From Paraphaeosphaeria minitans (lineage: Eukaryota > Ascomycota > Dothideomycetes > Pleosporales > Didymosphaeriaceae), in the NCBI GenBank assembly GCA_015832175.1, contig WJXW01000004.1:62001-126000 (forward strand): 64,000 bases of DNA. The letters are read 5' to 3'. The position numbers and the translations under genes were made by a program. This document shows, piece by piece, positions 35,901 through 46,765 of this stretch. Each line of letters starts with the position of its first letter. Position 1 is the first letter of the stretch. The notes beneath the pieces were generated by a model. The model ran no database searches, was not told the origin of the DNA, and saw nothing but the letters and a program-made list of their open reading frames with translations.

Positions 35901-37860
35901 AATAATTTATCTAAGATTATGTAAAGGTCACGATACCTTTAATAAATTTTATAAAGAAGGATGTACTCTTTAAATAGATAAATAAGTGTAGAATGTTATT
36001 CTAACTCCTTAAGACAGTATGTATTATAGAACCTGTCCTTGTTTATTTTAGAAGCGATAAATCACTGCGCTTTAAAATAGACACTAGCGATTTTGCGCTA
36101 GGCGCCTACGCTAAATAAGAACGTAATAGTAAATAGTATCTAATTGCCTATTACTTATACAAATTTAATAATGCTAAAACATAATACAATGTATATAATA
36201 AAGAACTCTACGCTATTGTTAAAGCCTTAAAGTACTAGAGGATTTACGCGCTTAGTTACTTAACGCTAGAAATCTATATAGATTATAAAAACCTTCTAAG
36301 GTTCATAATAACAAAAGAACTTACGCTATAATAATAAAGATAGTTATAAACTACTAGGTAGTATAAGTTTAAAATTATCTATGTAGCTAGAAAAGAAAAT
36401 AGCAAAGCAGACGCTTTTAGCTAACAAAGTAATTTAGTAAAAGAAAAGGCAAAAACCTTCTCTATAATTCTTTGCAAAGCCAAAGATAGATCTCTAGAAC
36501 TAATAGTGGAACTAAATTAACTTTTAGTAATTAACTAAGAAGTTCTGGAACATCTACAGACTAAGATTATCTAATAATACCACAATAACTCTATATATAG
36601 ACACCTAGGCATTACAAAGATAATAGAACTTATCTAAAGGAATTACACCTTTAAAGGAATTAAGAAAGCGGTAATAACTTATATTCGCAAATGTGTAGAA
36701 TACTAAAGAAACAAATATAGTATATATCTTAAATATAGAGAGATGTAAGTAATTAAAATACCAACAGCACTATAGGAAGATATCGCTATAAATTTTGTTA
36801 TAGGAATTCTAAACTCTAAGGATCTAATAACAGGAATTAAATACAATAGTATACTAGTAGTAGTCTACTAACTAACTAAGTATATTAAGCTTATTCTATG
36901 CCTTAAAAGAATAACGGTAAAGGAACTTACTTTTCTTATCCTAGGCTAACTAATTAGACACCACAGAATCCTAAAAATAATTATTAGTGATAGAGATAAG
37001 CTCTTTACGTTAAATTATTAGACAACGCTCATAGCACTACTTAGAATAAAATAAAAACTATTAATGGCTTACTATCTACAAATAGACAGACAGACAGAAC
37101 GTATAAACTAAACTATAGAAACGTACCTACGCATCTACTGTAATAGTTAGAAGAATAACTAGGTTTTATTACTACTTATAGCACAGTTAGCCTATAATAA
37201 CAAAGTATTAGTAGTATTAGGATATACACTGTTTTATGTAAACTATAGAAGACACCTACATCTCTTTAACTAACAATTTCCTACAATAATTAAAGTAAAA
37301 GAAGCTATAGATATAGTAGAAAATATAAAGAAAATACACTAATAACTCTAAGAAAATCTTAAGACAGCTTAGTAGCAATTAATTTTATATTAAAATTAAA
37401 AACGAAAAATAGCACCTTAGCTAAAGAAGGGGGATAAAGTATATCTGCTTATAAAGAACCTTTAAACTTAGAAGAAAAAACACAAGAAACTAGATTATAT
37501 TAAGGTTAGACTATTTTACATTTCTAAGTAAATATTACTAGTGAACTATAAGTTAGAACTACTGCTAGATGCAAAGATATATTTAGTATTCTACGTATTA
37601 CTACTAGAACTAGTAGATCCTAATACACTAGTTGAAACTACCTTCTACTACTAGACTAAGGAAGAAAATAAATTCGAGGTTAAAAGAATCCTAGAATATA
37701 ATTAGTATAATAACACGTATCTTGTTAAGTAGAAAGGTTACCTATATGGCGAAAACACCTAGGAACTAAAAAGCAATCTAGGAAACTGTTAGCAAAAGAT
37801 TAAGGAATTCTATTAGAAATATGAATATACCTAGGAGGAGTGTAGTACTAACGTTATAGT
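32902..37860 (+). pseudogene. Gypsy-B gag (rest) and pol remnant with chromodomain
   Basis: Resumes the Gypsy-B frame after Gypsy-A (ELYKETIRINKEQF). It has a zinc-knuckle-like stretch near 33185-33220 (KYFICSKLGYIARNY) and is interrupted by a solo LTR at 33839-34150. Reverse transcriptase lies at about 35150-35800, with VIAYIDNIVVFS at about 35622-35657. RNase H starts near 36065 (KIDTSDFALGAY). Integrase spans about 36560-37400. The chromodomain (FEVKRILEYNQYNNTYLVK) lies at about 37670-37760. The structure matches a chromovirus polyprotein. RIP-type stops and Asp-to-Asn changes at active sites make it non-functional. Confidence 0.85.
33839..34150 (-). repeat. Solo LTR (312 bp) inserted in Gypsy-B
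   Basis: On the minus strand it starts TGTCCGTACAG and ends CCTATA (originally CA). It is flanked by the perfect 5-bp duplication ATAAT (33834-33838 and 34151-34155). The uninterrupted target sequence is present in Gypsy-A around 30885-30915, which fixes both boundaries. It contains a 74-bp tandem duplication (from about 33961 and from about 34035). A shorter relative lies at 3230-3467. No internal region of this family is present. Confidence 0.9.
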
Positions 37861-38400
37861 ATCTACTATGTTAAGTGTTAACCACATCGCTATAGAGTAA
37901 CTAACAGTCACTGTAGTAGTAGGATAATTAATAGTATCCACATTTATGTCTTTACTATTTGTAGTTATTTCTGTAGTTAGATATAACATTTTCTTATAAG
38001 TACGCTCTTTAGCCTAAGCTAGTATCTTTTTATTTTGTAATAACTGCACTATTAGGAGAGATAACGCTTTTTTATCCTCTTTAACTTTTTTTTTGTACTC
38101 TTTGTAAGTCTTATCTAGCAATAACTAGCTTATGTTTACACATAGACAACCTAAGTAAACATATTTAGAATACTTTAAACCTAAACTAGGTATAACGTAG
38201 TAAATAGAACCTTTAAAATTGTAGTTAATATAAGGGTTTTTTATAATAATATTAGCTTCTTAGATCTTGCGATATAATTAATGTTTTTAAATAGTAGAGT
38301 TACTAGGTATAATACTAATAGACGTACTTATAGTAAGCGGGGTTAGTAGAACAGCTTACGTAATAATAGCTAAGATCTAAATATGTAATTTAGGACGAAT
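37861..38400 (-). pseudogene. Antisense accessory frame of Gypsy-B
   Basis: Minus-strand frame between the chromodomain end of pol and the 3' LTR, opposite to gag-pol. It reads from about 38400 leftward. A stretch YSKYVYLGCLCVN at about 38130-38170 resembles a RIP-altered C-x2-C-x6-C cluster. It is followed by DKTYKEYKKKVKEDKKA and ILAQAKERTYKKMLYL, a strongly charged coiled-coil-like segment, ending near 37865. From memory, fungal genomes contain many unnamed proteins with such a cysteine cluster plus coiled coil. I cannot verify homology here. Confidence 0.5.
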
Positions 38401-38420
38401 CTGTAAAAGAGAGGGGATAA

Positions 38421-38851
38421 TGTTAGGATCTAAAATCTATATAATAGCGGGAAGCTAGTTTTATACCTAGTAGGCGCGTAGTAAAGATTAAGTAGGGATT
38501 TAATGCTAGCTACGCTTTAAATAAAGAAGTTATATAACTACTCTCTATAGAGCGCTTAATTACTCTGTACTAGAGTATAATATATATAACTGCTCTCTAC
38601 AGAGCGCTCTCTACAGAGCGCTCCCTATAGAGTGGACTTTGCTTAGTATATAGGAACGCAAGGATAGACTCTCTATACTTGTATTTAATCTATTTATTAA
38701 TCTATTATTTAGATTCTAGTAGACTAAATTATTAACTTATTACACTTTATAAGATACTATTATATTAATAAGACCTTCCCCTTTCTGTAAGTACTCCTGC
38801 CTGAGAACTAACCTTAACCCTTTAGGACTAGCTACCCTCTTGGATTTAATA
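38421..38851 (+). repeat. Gypsy-B 3' LTR (431 bp)
   Basis: Begins TGTTAGGATCTAAAATC and ends GGATTTAATA. It has ctctacagagcgct-type repeats at about 38590-38635 and a TATA-like site at 38646-38653. The downstream 200 bp are shared with the Gypsy-A LTR. Confidence 0.93.
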
Positions 38852-40221
38852 ATGGACTGTTGGCCACGCTGGATCTCTCTGGCGAATTTATAGCTGTAGG
38901 AACTCACATGGATAACTTTGCTAATAGAGACAAAGTTATTACTTCCTTGAACCCAAAAACGCTGCATAGTACCATTCCTAATTAGCTCCACAGTCTAGGC
39001 GGATGCTATAACAGTGTGACTAGAGAGTACATTACCTTGCCAAGCTCTGCGGTTGTTAAAATTCCCCTAGGCAATTATCTTAGCTTTGCACAGTTAAGTG
39101 CTTTGGTCTACACAATAACAACAGCATGGAACGCACTGTTCGGCAACGTGCTGTTAAAGCTAGAACAGACTGTGCTGCTTCTTGGCACGTGGATACCGTT
39201 CAGGATTAAGAGCTCTGCAGATTAATAAAAAAAAGGTACTAGGGGGTGTCTATTACGGGTCTCATTCCCGCGAAAGCAGCTGGTGCACCAACCATTATCA
39301 CGTCTTTATTTAACGAAAAGCTCGCACAAGTTTAAAGGTCCTACAGCACCAATTTACCACAACTACAAGACTACACCCTACTGGTTATAAAAGGTCCTCA
39401 AGATCACAATAAAATAAGTTGCGAATCACATTTTTTAAGAATGGAGGTGTTGGTACAATTACACAGAGCATTAACACGGTAGCCTGTAGTGGCAACACTG
39501 CTGTTATGGGATTTCTTATAAGTTTTTTACTACAAAAAATACCGTATGTAGCAGCTCTTGCATTAAGCAAGAGTGCAGTGGTTAGGGGATTTATCGTTAG
39601 AAGTAAGCAACATTTAAAAGATGTTACGCGTTTCATGACATTAAAGTCTCTTAATATGCCTGTTAAGTGGATCTTTGGTTTTTTCAAGGGAAGAGGTCGT
39701 AAAGGCCTTGGAGTACTTAGTGCCTGGTTAACAATCAGCAAAGTCTGCATCACGGTAGCCTAGAAACTAATCACTTCTGAAAAGAAGTCGAAGCATAGTG
39801 CCCCGTGAATAAACTTTATGCCTGTTCATTTCTTACCTCTAATGTGCCTGTTTCCTGGCTTTCACTATATAAGTTACCAATATGCGTAGGGATAAAGTAG
39901 CATGCCAGGCTACGGTATCGTTGCACCCGTCAGCTAGTGAAGGTTCAGACTGGTTGCTGTTGAGTAACATGGGTCCCTGCTTAGAGTACACGCGGAGAAC
40001 AAGAGGCTAGCGAGGCAGTAGCTTTGTAGATTGAGATACCTGATGATTGCAAGGAGTCATAACACGCATCCAAAATGTATGAGAAATGATAATTAAGCTA
40101 CCACATTGGGTGGATGACACTTCCAGGCATCTTTACCACAGACTTCACCCAAAGCGTCCCATACTTCTCAGCGCTAACTATGTGCCATTCGCCAGCAGAT
40201 GCAGACTGATCCTCAAGACCA
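38852..40221. other. Boundary region right of the transposon nest, no supported gene
   Basis: Composition climbs stepwise from moderately AT-rich (38852-39780) to normal. The interval 39385-39763 is open on both strands (114 aa on plus, 122 aa on minus). The plus-strand product has hydrophobic stretches (GFLISFLLQKIPYVAALALS) and a basic tail, but no family or intron structure supports it. An old, lightly mutated repeat is an equally good reading. Nothing recognisable at 39780-40221. Confidence 0.4.
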
Positions 40222-41051
40222 TCATAGACCCTCAAACACCTTTACTGCTGCCGCAGTCATGCTCTTCGCACTCTGCGGGTTCATACCGGTGACGAGTCTT
40301 CCATCGACAACATGGAAATCGTCCCATACACCGTCGGAGCGCACGTCTTCATCATAGGTTAGCCACCTTCGTGTCAATCCGAGGAATAGCAATTCAACTC
40401 ACATTCGGCTCCCAAAGTCTTCGCGTGCTCATCCACCAATGGCTCGCCCCAGCTCTTCAACGAGTCCATGATCTTCATGTCATACTCGGCCTGGGTCGTG
40501 AAGCCAGTGATCTTCTTTCCCTTGATGATTGGCTGACCATCGGTGTCGACGATGCCGGGGAAGATAGCAGGGCCGTGGCAGACTGCGGACACGACGCCGC
40601 CGTTTGCCCAGACCTTTGAAGCGATGGCCTGGAGATGCTTGGCATGGGGGTAGTCGATCAAGGCGGCATGGCCGGCGCTCGCGACGAAGACGCCGTACTG
40701 CAAGTACTGTTAGTCACGGCTAGAATACATCTTCCGAGGCCTCAGGCTTACCTCGCTCGCGTTCAGGTCCTCAGCCTTGCGGTTCTTGTCCATCTCAGTC
40801 CTGAACTCGCTGGTCTTGTCGTCGTACTGCTTGCGCTCCTCCTCGTCAAGGAACCCTGGCTGCAGCGAAAGCCAATCCTCGGTCCACGTTCCCTTCTCTG
40901 ATGCAATGTCGACTTCGAAACCGGCTGCTTTGAGCACATTGTAGGGGTGAAGTGCTTCGCTGATGAAGACACCGGTCGTGTGGCCGTTGGGGGCGAAGAG
41001 AGAGGCGTTCGCAGAGGTAACGGCGATGAGGGCGCGGCGAGGTGGAGACAT
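40222..41051 (-). CDS. DJ-1/PfpI family glyoxalase III, Hsp31-like, 239 aa
   Basis: Class I glutamine-amidotransferase-like protein of the Hsp31 group; such enzymes convert methylglyoxal to lactate without glutathione and help in stress survival. Exons on the minus strand: 40752-41051, 40403-40697, 40222-40346; introns 54 and 56 bp with GTAAGC and GTGAGT donors. The nucleophile elbow VSAVCHGPAIF places Cys140 next to His141, and Glu32 lies in TGVFISEALHPYN, giving the Glu-Cys-His set of this family. Length matches yeast Hsp31 (237 aa). The C-terminus, restored by the last splice (YVRSDGVWDDFHVVDGRLVTG), is typical. There is no targeting signal, so it is probably cytosolic. It is the first normal gene to the right of the transposon nest. 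Confidence 0.92.
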
Positions 41052-43763
41052 CTTGATTTGGGCTATTGAGAGTTTTCAACGTTGGTGATGGGAAGAAACA
41101 GGTGTCTTGGTGATGGGGAGGAACTGGTGTGTTGGTGATATGTGTTTTCCTCAATCGCAGACGCAGCTGCCATTTATACATTCTGTTTCGGCCAGATTCG
41201 GGCTTGTCTCTGGGCTGTACTGGATAGGGAAATAATTTGGTGAGCATGCCTGGCCCTGCACTACGTTTGGTAATGCATAGAACGATACTTCTTCCGGCCG
41301 AAACCCCAGTAGCATCGAACCTAGTCCTCAGCTACAGCCAATCCAAAAAGTGGGCAACTTGGGAGGTTTGTAAGCCTAATTGTCAATTACTACACGGTGG
41401 CCACTGCGTTGGCGAGGTTGTGAATACAATTGTTAAGCTGGAAGCTTATCTCATTGGTGATTTGGTTAGGCTGCTTGCGGTTGAGGCGGCCACGCCGAAC
41501 AATGGGCGACGTTGGATGTTTGTAAGCGTGGCTGTCCCTTACTACACATGGTGGGGCCAGCAGTTTAGCGAGATCGTAAATACAATTGTCAAGCCAAAAG
41601 CTTATCTCATTGGTGCTGTGCTCCGCGGTCGAAGCGGACATGTAGCGGCAGGGCCGGACAGGCATGACGGACCTCGGCGAACGTGCTGGTACTCCATCTT
41701 TTATAGTGGAGCATGTAACCAAAGCATCAGTGTAGAAGACCCTTTAACAGTTCCGTGGAATTCATTGGTTAGCTTGTGGGTAGGGATACGATCCAGCCTT
41801 CGCACAGAATCCTTGGCACACTTGGCACAAGCTTAGCCGTCCCTTCGTGGGTCATCCTTCTCCCAAGTGCCGTGAGGCGTTCACAGAGTTAGGAATCTTC
41901 GGAGCAGGTACCCTTACGATGTATAGCCAGCGAAATCATAGGTAGTAGGGAAAAATGAATAGTAGTATCTAAGTCCAAGAAGACTACTTTCTGGAGTTGT
42001 CGTGTGCCAGCTTAGAAGGCGTTCACAGCACTGGTGGATGCTTACAACACCCACTTCGCAGTGCCGGCGTTAAGCCAGGGATGCGCTTCCATGATGACCA
42101 AAGCAACAACGCCAAAGGTACCTACCGCCCTCGAAGCGCCCAGAAAAGGTCGCTAATCACGATTACGAAACGCGCCATCTGCCGTCGACGACCCGGAAAG
42201 CCACAACACAAATAACTATGCTGCCGTGCCCCAGATGCCCACGGTTCGCCTGGAGAGCTCAGTAGGTACGGCGTGCGATCTGAGCACCATGCGAAACCTT
42301 GGATCGACCTAGGTAGTCTACCTACTTGGAGGATTCCGGCTCCCTTCTGGCTCTGGGCAGTGGGAGGTAGGGTTCCCACAGTCTACCCACGGCCTGAGCA
42401 TCCTTGGTCAGCACGCCCGCGGAACGCAACCATGTGCCGTCTTACCTAAAATATCGCACCAGTGAGAGGGAGTCGCTTCGTGGCCATGCGCAGCCGCCTT
42501 GTACTCGTATAGGTACCTAGCTACCTAGGTAGATAGATAGATTTCTAGATGCCTACCTTACTCCTTATTACTTCCCTCGCAGCGACGCCTGTCGCAAGCT
42601 TATAAGCGCCTGCAGGACCCGCGCATAGTCCGGCTGCCCCCCCTTTGCGCATCCTCAAGCTAAGCGCTCCCCGCCCCAGAAGATGTTCCCAACGCAGCAG
42701 CACCCCGTAGATACTCTCGCACAACCAGGCGTGTGGGTGGATTCCCGTTGCGCGCAAAGTCGACTCGATTGGCAGCTAAATAGCGCCGTGGTATCAGCGC
42801 TCTGCGGCGGTGGTGCATTGCCGTCCCAGCATGCAGGGTCGTCCCCGGAGGACGGGTCACGTGATGGACCTCTGACGTTTTCCGTACCTAGGAAGTCAGA
42901 ACCGTGGTTTCTTCCGTACCTAGAACCGTGGCTTACCAAGGTTGGCGATGACGTTGATGCGCCGTGTGCCGTCCTTGTTGCCCCCCTCTGCCATCCTACC
43001 TAGCAGGACGGTGCGGCGGGGACCAACAGTGGGTATGGAAGCTCGGCCTAGCAGTGCATCGACCGTGTCTCAGAGCGTTTCGGTTGGCCAGGAAGGGTTG
43101 CTTGGAAATGTTGTGCAGGACGCGAATTTGATCCAGAATAATTGATAGTCTAGCAACCTGGCTACCTAGCTACCCAGCGTTGCGTTGGCGACCGTGCTGT
43201 TGTCCAAGGCAAAATCTTCTGCATCTTTCATCGTGGCCCACGACGGTGCTGACTGCATCGCTCGGTTGCAGAGTTCTCGCCCTGTGTACAAGGTGCTCCC
43301 ATTTGTAGGTTTTGGACTGCAATCAAATTCTTGGTGTGAGATGGAAAACCCGACTGGAACCCAACTACCTAGTCTACCTAGTACCGAGAAGGGCGTCATG
43401 TCCTGGATCCTTCGCACAGATGCTTCTTACGTGATCACACATGCATGCAGCGCCCGCCACGATGCATCCTGATCTTGGCGCTTCGTGGGTAGGTGCAGTT
43501 GAAGATGGATTCTCCGCGCTCTTGGACGGGCAGGCTATCATAAAACCACGCAGTGCAATGCCGCTGGGCTCAACGCTCCACTCTGCTCGACTCCATGCCA
43601 AACGCTCGACGAATAAAACGCCCCTCGTGCCCCTCTGACATGCTTCAGATAACCCAGCGCCCGCCGACAAGTCATGCTACTCTGCGCTCCTGGCGCCTTC
43701 TTCATCTCAACAACACCCCGGTCCACATCATGGTAGTATGTACAATCATCTTCCTCAATGCAA
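41052..43763. other. Gene-free spacer of 2.7 kb
   Basis: No convincing gene. Many overlapping frames exist on both strands (for example 41237-41836 plus, 42655-42939 minus, 43185-43472 plus), but none shows a domain, biased composition or splice logic. The stretch holds a diverged tandem duplication (41367-41640) and several copies of a cctaggta/tacctagg palindrome. It should include the promoter of the Hsp31-like gene (start 41051) at its left end. Confidence 0.55.
41367..41640. repeat. Diverged tandem duplication, period 152 bp
   Basis: Unit 1 starts at 41367 (tttgtaagcctaattg) and unit 2 at 41519 (tttgtaagcgtggctg). Both contain cttactacac or attactacac near the start and the well-preserved block aatacaattgt followed by agcttatctcattggtg. 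Neither copy is clearly coding. Confidence 0.75.
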
Positions 43764-46700
43764 TCACCTTCCCGCCTCAATAGCCCTCGGCCTCCTCTCC
43801 CGCTCCCGCTCGCGATCGCTGTCTCTCTCATACCCATCGTACTCCCTCTCATACCCAGCGTACTCCCTATCATACCCGTCGTACTCCCTATCGTAATCGT
43901 CGTACTCCCTTCTCTCTCTGTCTTCGTCCCGATGCCCATGGTGGCTGTGACGATCGTGGTCCCGATCCCTCGGCTCATCACGCTCGTATTCGTCCTCTAT
44001 CAATCGTTAGCTTGAGATCAACAGAGATTAGACTTATTCAAACGGGCAATCGTACCTCTAACCTCGCGGATCTTCTTGGTGCGATCTGCCAGCTTCTGGA
44101 TGTCTTCCTTGGTCAGAACGCGCAGCACGATGACGCAGTCAAGGCGCTCTTCAAAACGCTCCTTCGCTTCCTCCAGTGCCTGAGGGTTCACGAGGCGTCG
44201 GTCGATCTTAGTCCATCGGGCGTTGGGAGGGATGTCTTTTCCTTTCAGTTGGCTCTTGTGAGGAGCTACGCCCTCGCGAATGGGCTCAGGGTCTTCGGGA
44301 AACTTCTCCGTTGGCTTACGAAGAATGCCTCTGGGGGCGGGTGCTGCCTCCTTCGGCGGCGCAACAATCTGAACAGCTTTGCTTGGAGGGTCATGGTCTG
44401 CCATGGATGCGGGCTCCTGCACAACATCTGCCTTGAGAACGTTTGCAGAGCGTTCATCGTGGCGTGGGTGTGGCGGCTCGGCGGCGTTTGATTTGGCTTC
44501 GCGTGAACGGTAGTCCTCTCCGCGTTCACGAGACGTCTCTCTCTCCTCTCTCCGCCGTCGACGGTCTCGTTCCCTGTCAGAATCACCGCTGTCTCTGTCG
44601 TGACCGCTTCGTTCAGCCTCTGCCTGGATGCGGCGCCTGTACTCCTCGTCTGGGTCTAGTGCACCCTCCGTCACAGGTGGCTCCGGCTTCCGCTGGCTGT
44701 CGACATAGTGACGAGGTCGTTCATCGCCACTGCCTTCGAATGATGATACCTTGCGAGCTCGCCTCTCGCGCCTATCGCGGTCATCATCCTCGTAACCTCG
44801 CTCACGAGAAATGCGGTCAGGCTCTGGGGTCGAGGGATAAGCACCAGGGGGAGGCGGCGGTGGTGGTGCGCGTTCCTGCGGCGGCGGCGGCGGCGGTCGA
44901 TCTTGGCGTTCTTCCGGGACAGCCTCGCGCCTGTCCGTACGACGCTCTCGTTCATCGGAGCCTCTGCCCCGTCGATCGCGTTCGTCGTACTCTTTGCGCT
45001 GTTCACGCTCTCTTTCCCTTTCGCGTTCGCTCTCCCGTTCACGTTCTCGTTCTCGATCGCGCTCCCTTTCCCGGTCTCGGTCCCGTTCGCGTTCGCGTTC
45101 GCGTTCGCGGTCCCGATCACGCTCTGGTTCTCGCTCTCGCTCCTTATCCCGAGCCTTCAAGACCTGAGCGGCGCCAAACGTGGCAGCAGCACCGGCAGCA
45201 GCACCTGCCACGATGGGAGCAGCGCTGGGAACGGGCTGGTTGCCATCTCGAGCTCTTTCCCGCGGGCGCTCATCGTACGTTGGGGCAATGTCGCGTTCGC
45301 GTGGACGGGCGTCGGGGATTCTGGCATCCAGAGTCCTCGCATCCGGAGCGTAGTACTGGCTCCCGTAGCCCTCAGCTCGCCCTCGACCGGCCTCTGGAGG
45401 ATTCGGGTTGTAGATTGGCTGGCGATCAAGGGAGGGCTCGCGCGCATGAGCAGTGGGCGCAATGCCAAAGCCGCGGGTAGGTACATCGCGGTCCTCGAAC
45501 CGATCCGGGTAGCGACGGTTCTCAACGTCCCTATCCCGTCGAGGGTCGTCGTAATCATCGCGGTACGGTTCACGCCGGTGTTCCCGGGGCTCTTGATGGA
45601 TGGCCGGAGCGTGGTGTCGAGTCGACGAGGTTCGGGTGGGTGCAGCGTCGGGGTAGGAGTCGTACTTGGGGATGTCCCGGGAGCGCTCGATGGAGGAGGA
45701 CCTGCCGTGGTGACGACTGCTGACGCCGTTGATCTTGTCGAACCCACGAGTAGACGGAGGCGGTCCGAGTTCTCGCGCAGAGGTGCGAGGGCCGCGATCC
45801 AACACGACGCTCGATGGGCGCGCACCGCGTTCGATGCTGTTGGCGCGGGGTCGACGCCACGCCGGCTCGGTCTCGCGATACATGGCTTCGGGGTCCGTAT
45901 AGGAGAAGCCATCGGTGCCAAAATCGGTTGCCTTGATCAAGGGCTTGTGCTGATGGTATGACTGTCTACCGCTGGTGACGCTGTAGTCACGGGAGTCTCG
46001 GTGGCTAGACTTGACAAGGTCCTTCTCTGCGATCAGCTTTGCTGAGTGACTACCATCATCCACGCTGTATATTCTCTTGTGGGCTGTGGTTCGCGGGGCT
46101 GGCTGGGCAGCGTAGGCATCTGCTCTGGTATCCCAGGATCGTGCAAGCGGGCTGGATGGTCGGTCGTTGACATGAGCTACATGGGTGCGAAGAGGAAGGG
46201 CAGCCGAAGGGGTGAGCATGGAGTGGGGCCGGACCAAGCGGTCATCCGAGTCGTTGAGGGTGTTGCGGCGCGGCCTCCCCGTGTACGAGTCGTACTTGGG
46301 CTTCGACGACCGAGACCCAGACGAGGGGCTACTAGAGACATAGTTGTCTCGCGGGTAGAGCGACCCACCGAGCCTGTCGGCACTCGATCTCGGGGAGCTG
46401 GGGCGTGCGTAGTAGTTGGAGTCGTAGTAGGGGTCGAAGGTGCCCGTGGACGACCTCGCAGGGTTGCTCAGGCGGCCGCGGGGCGAGGACGGGCGATGGT
46501 AGCGCGAGTCCATCTTCTGGGACTGGGGTTGGGGTTGGGCGGGCGTCGTGAGGGCAGAGCGTCCGATGGACAGCAACTGCTTCTTTGCGATCAACTGCAG
46601 CTTCTTGCCTAGCTGTGGTTGGTGACCTGGGGTAACGACAAGGGTGTTGCGGCGAGGAGGCAGAGGCGGCGGCGGCGGCTCGCAGGTGTAAGAGAGTCTG

Positions 46701-46765
46701 CGAACACGGGGTGGTCCCAGGACGGTGTGGGAGGGGACGACACTGCCGGCCATGGTGGTCAGCAT
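43764..46765 (-). CDS. DUF8035-type Arg/Glu-rich protein, about 980 aa
   Basis: Large, mostly disordered fungal protein whose C-terminal folded block (ARWTKIDRRLVNPQALEEA, then RFEERLDCVIVLRVLTKEDI) fits the family I know as DUF8035; function unknown. Exons: 44056-46765 and 43764-43996, joined by a 59-bp intron (GTACG...ATAG). Without splicing the frame stops at 44018. The chosen start MLTTMAGSVVPSHTV is at 46765; MAGS at 46753 or MDSRYHRP at 46513 are alternatives. The frame is open further upstream only through low-complexity GC-rich sequence. Order: Ser/Pro/Arg-rich N-terminus, an Ala/Gly-rich segment (IVAGAAAGAAATFGAAQVL), a long RE/RD repeat tract, poly-Pro blocks, the conserved block, and a tail with repeated REYDGY units. 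Long open frames on the plus strand across this gene are by-products of the RE/RD codons. Confidence 0.8.

Larger units (their letters stand above)
25148..38851 (+). mobile_element. Gypsy-B: Ty3/gypsy chromovirus, split by Gypsy-A and a solo LTR
   Basis: Two 431-bp direct repeats (25148-25578 and 38421-38851) bound a plus-strand element. A purine tract AAAAGAGAGGGGATAA lies just before the right LTR (38405-38420), so that is the 3' LTR. Gag begins near 25600, stops at 26179 where Gypsy-A is inserted, and resumes at 32902. Pol continues to about 37860. Removing Gypsy-A (6717 bp) and the 312-bp solo LTR leaves about 6.7 kb. The flanking 5-mers (gctac and atgga) do not match, so the two LTRs may derive from different insertions or one flank was lost. 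RIP-type stops destroy all frames. Confidence 0.88.

Noticed and set aside
41237..41836. 199-codon plus-strand frame
   Set aside because: It spans a diverged non-coding tandem duplication, has no domain, and a minus-strand frame overlaps it equally well.
44443..45961. Two long plus-strand frames (345 and 352 codons) over the DUF8035 gene
   Set aside because: They lie opposite the RE/RD-encoding tract, where repeated GC-rich codons keep other frames open. Their products are low-complexity with no domain.
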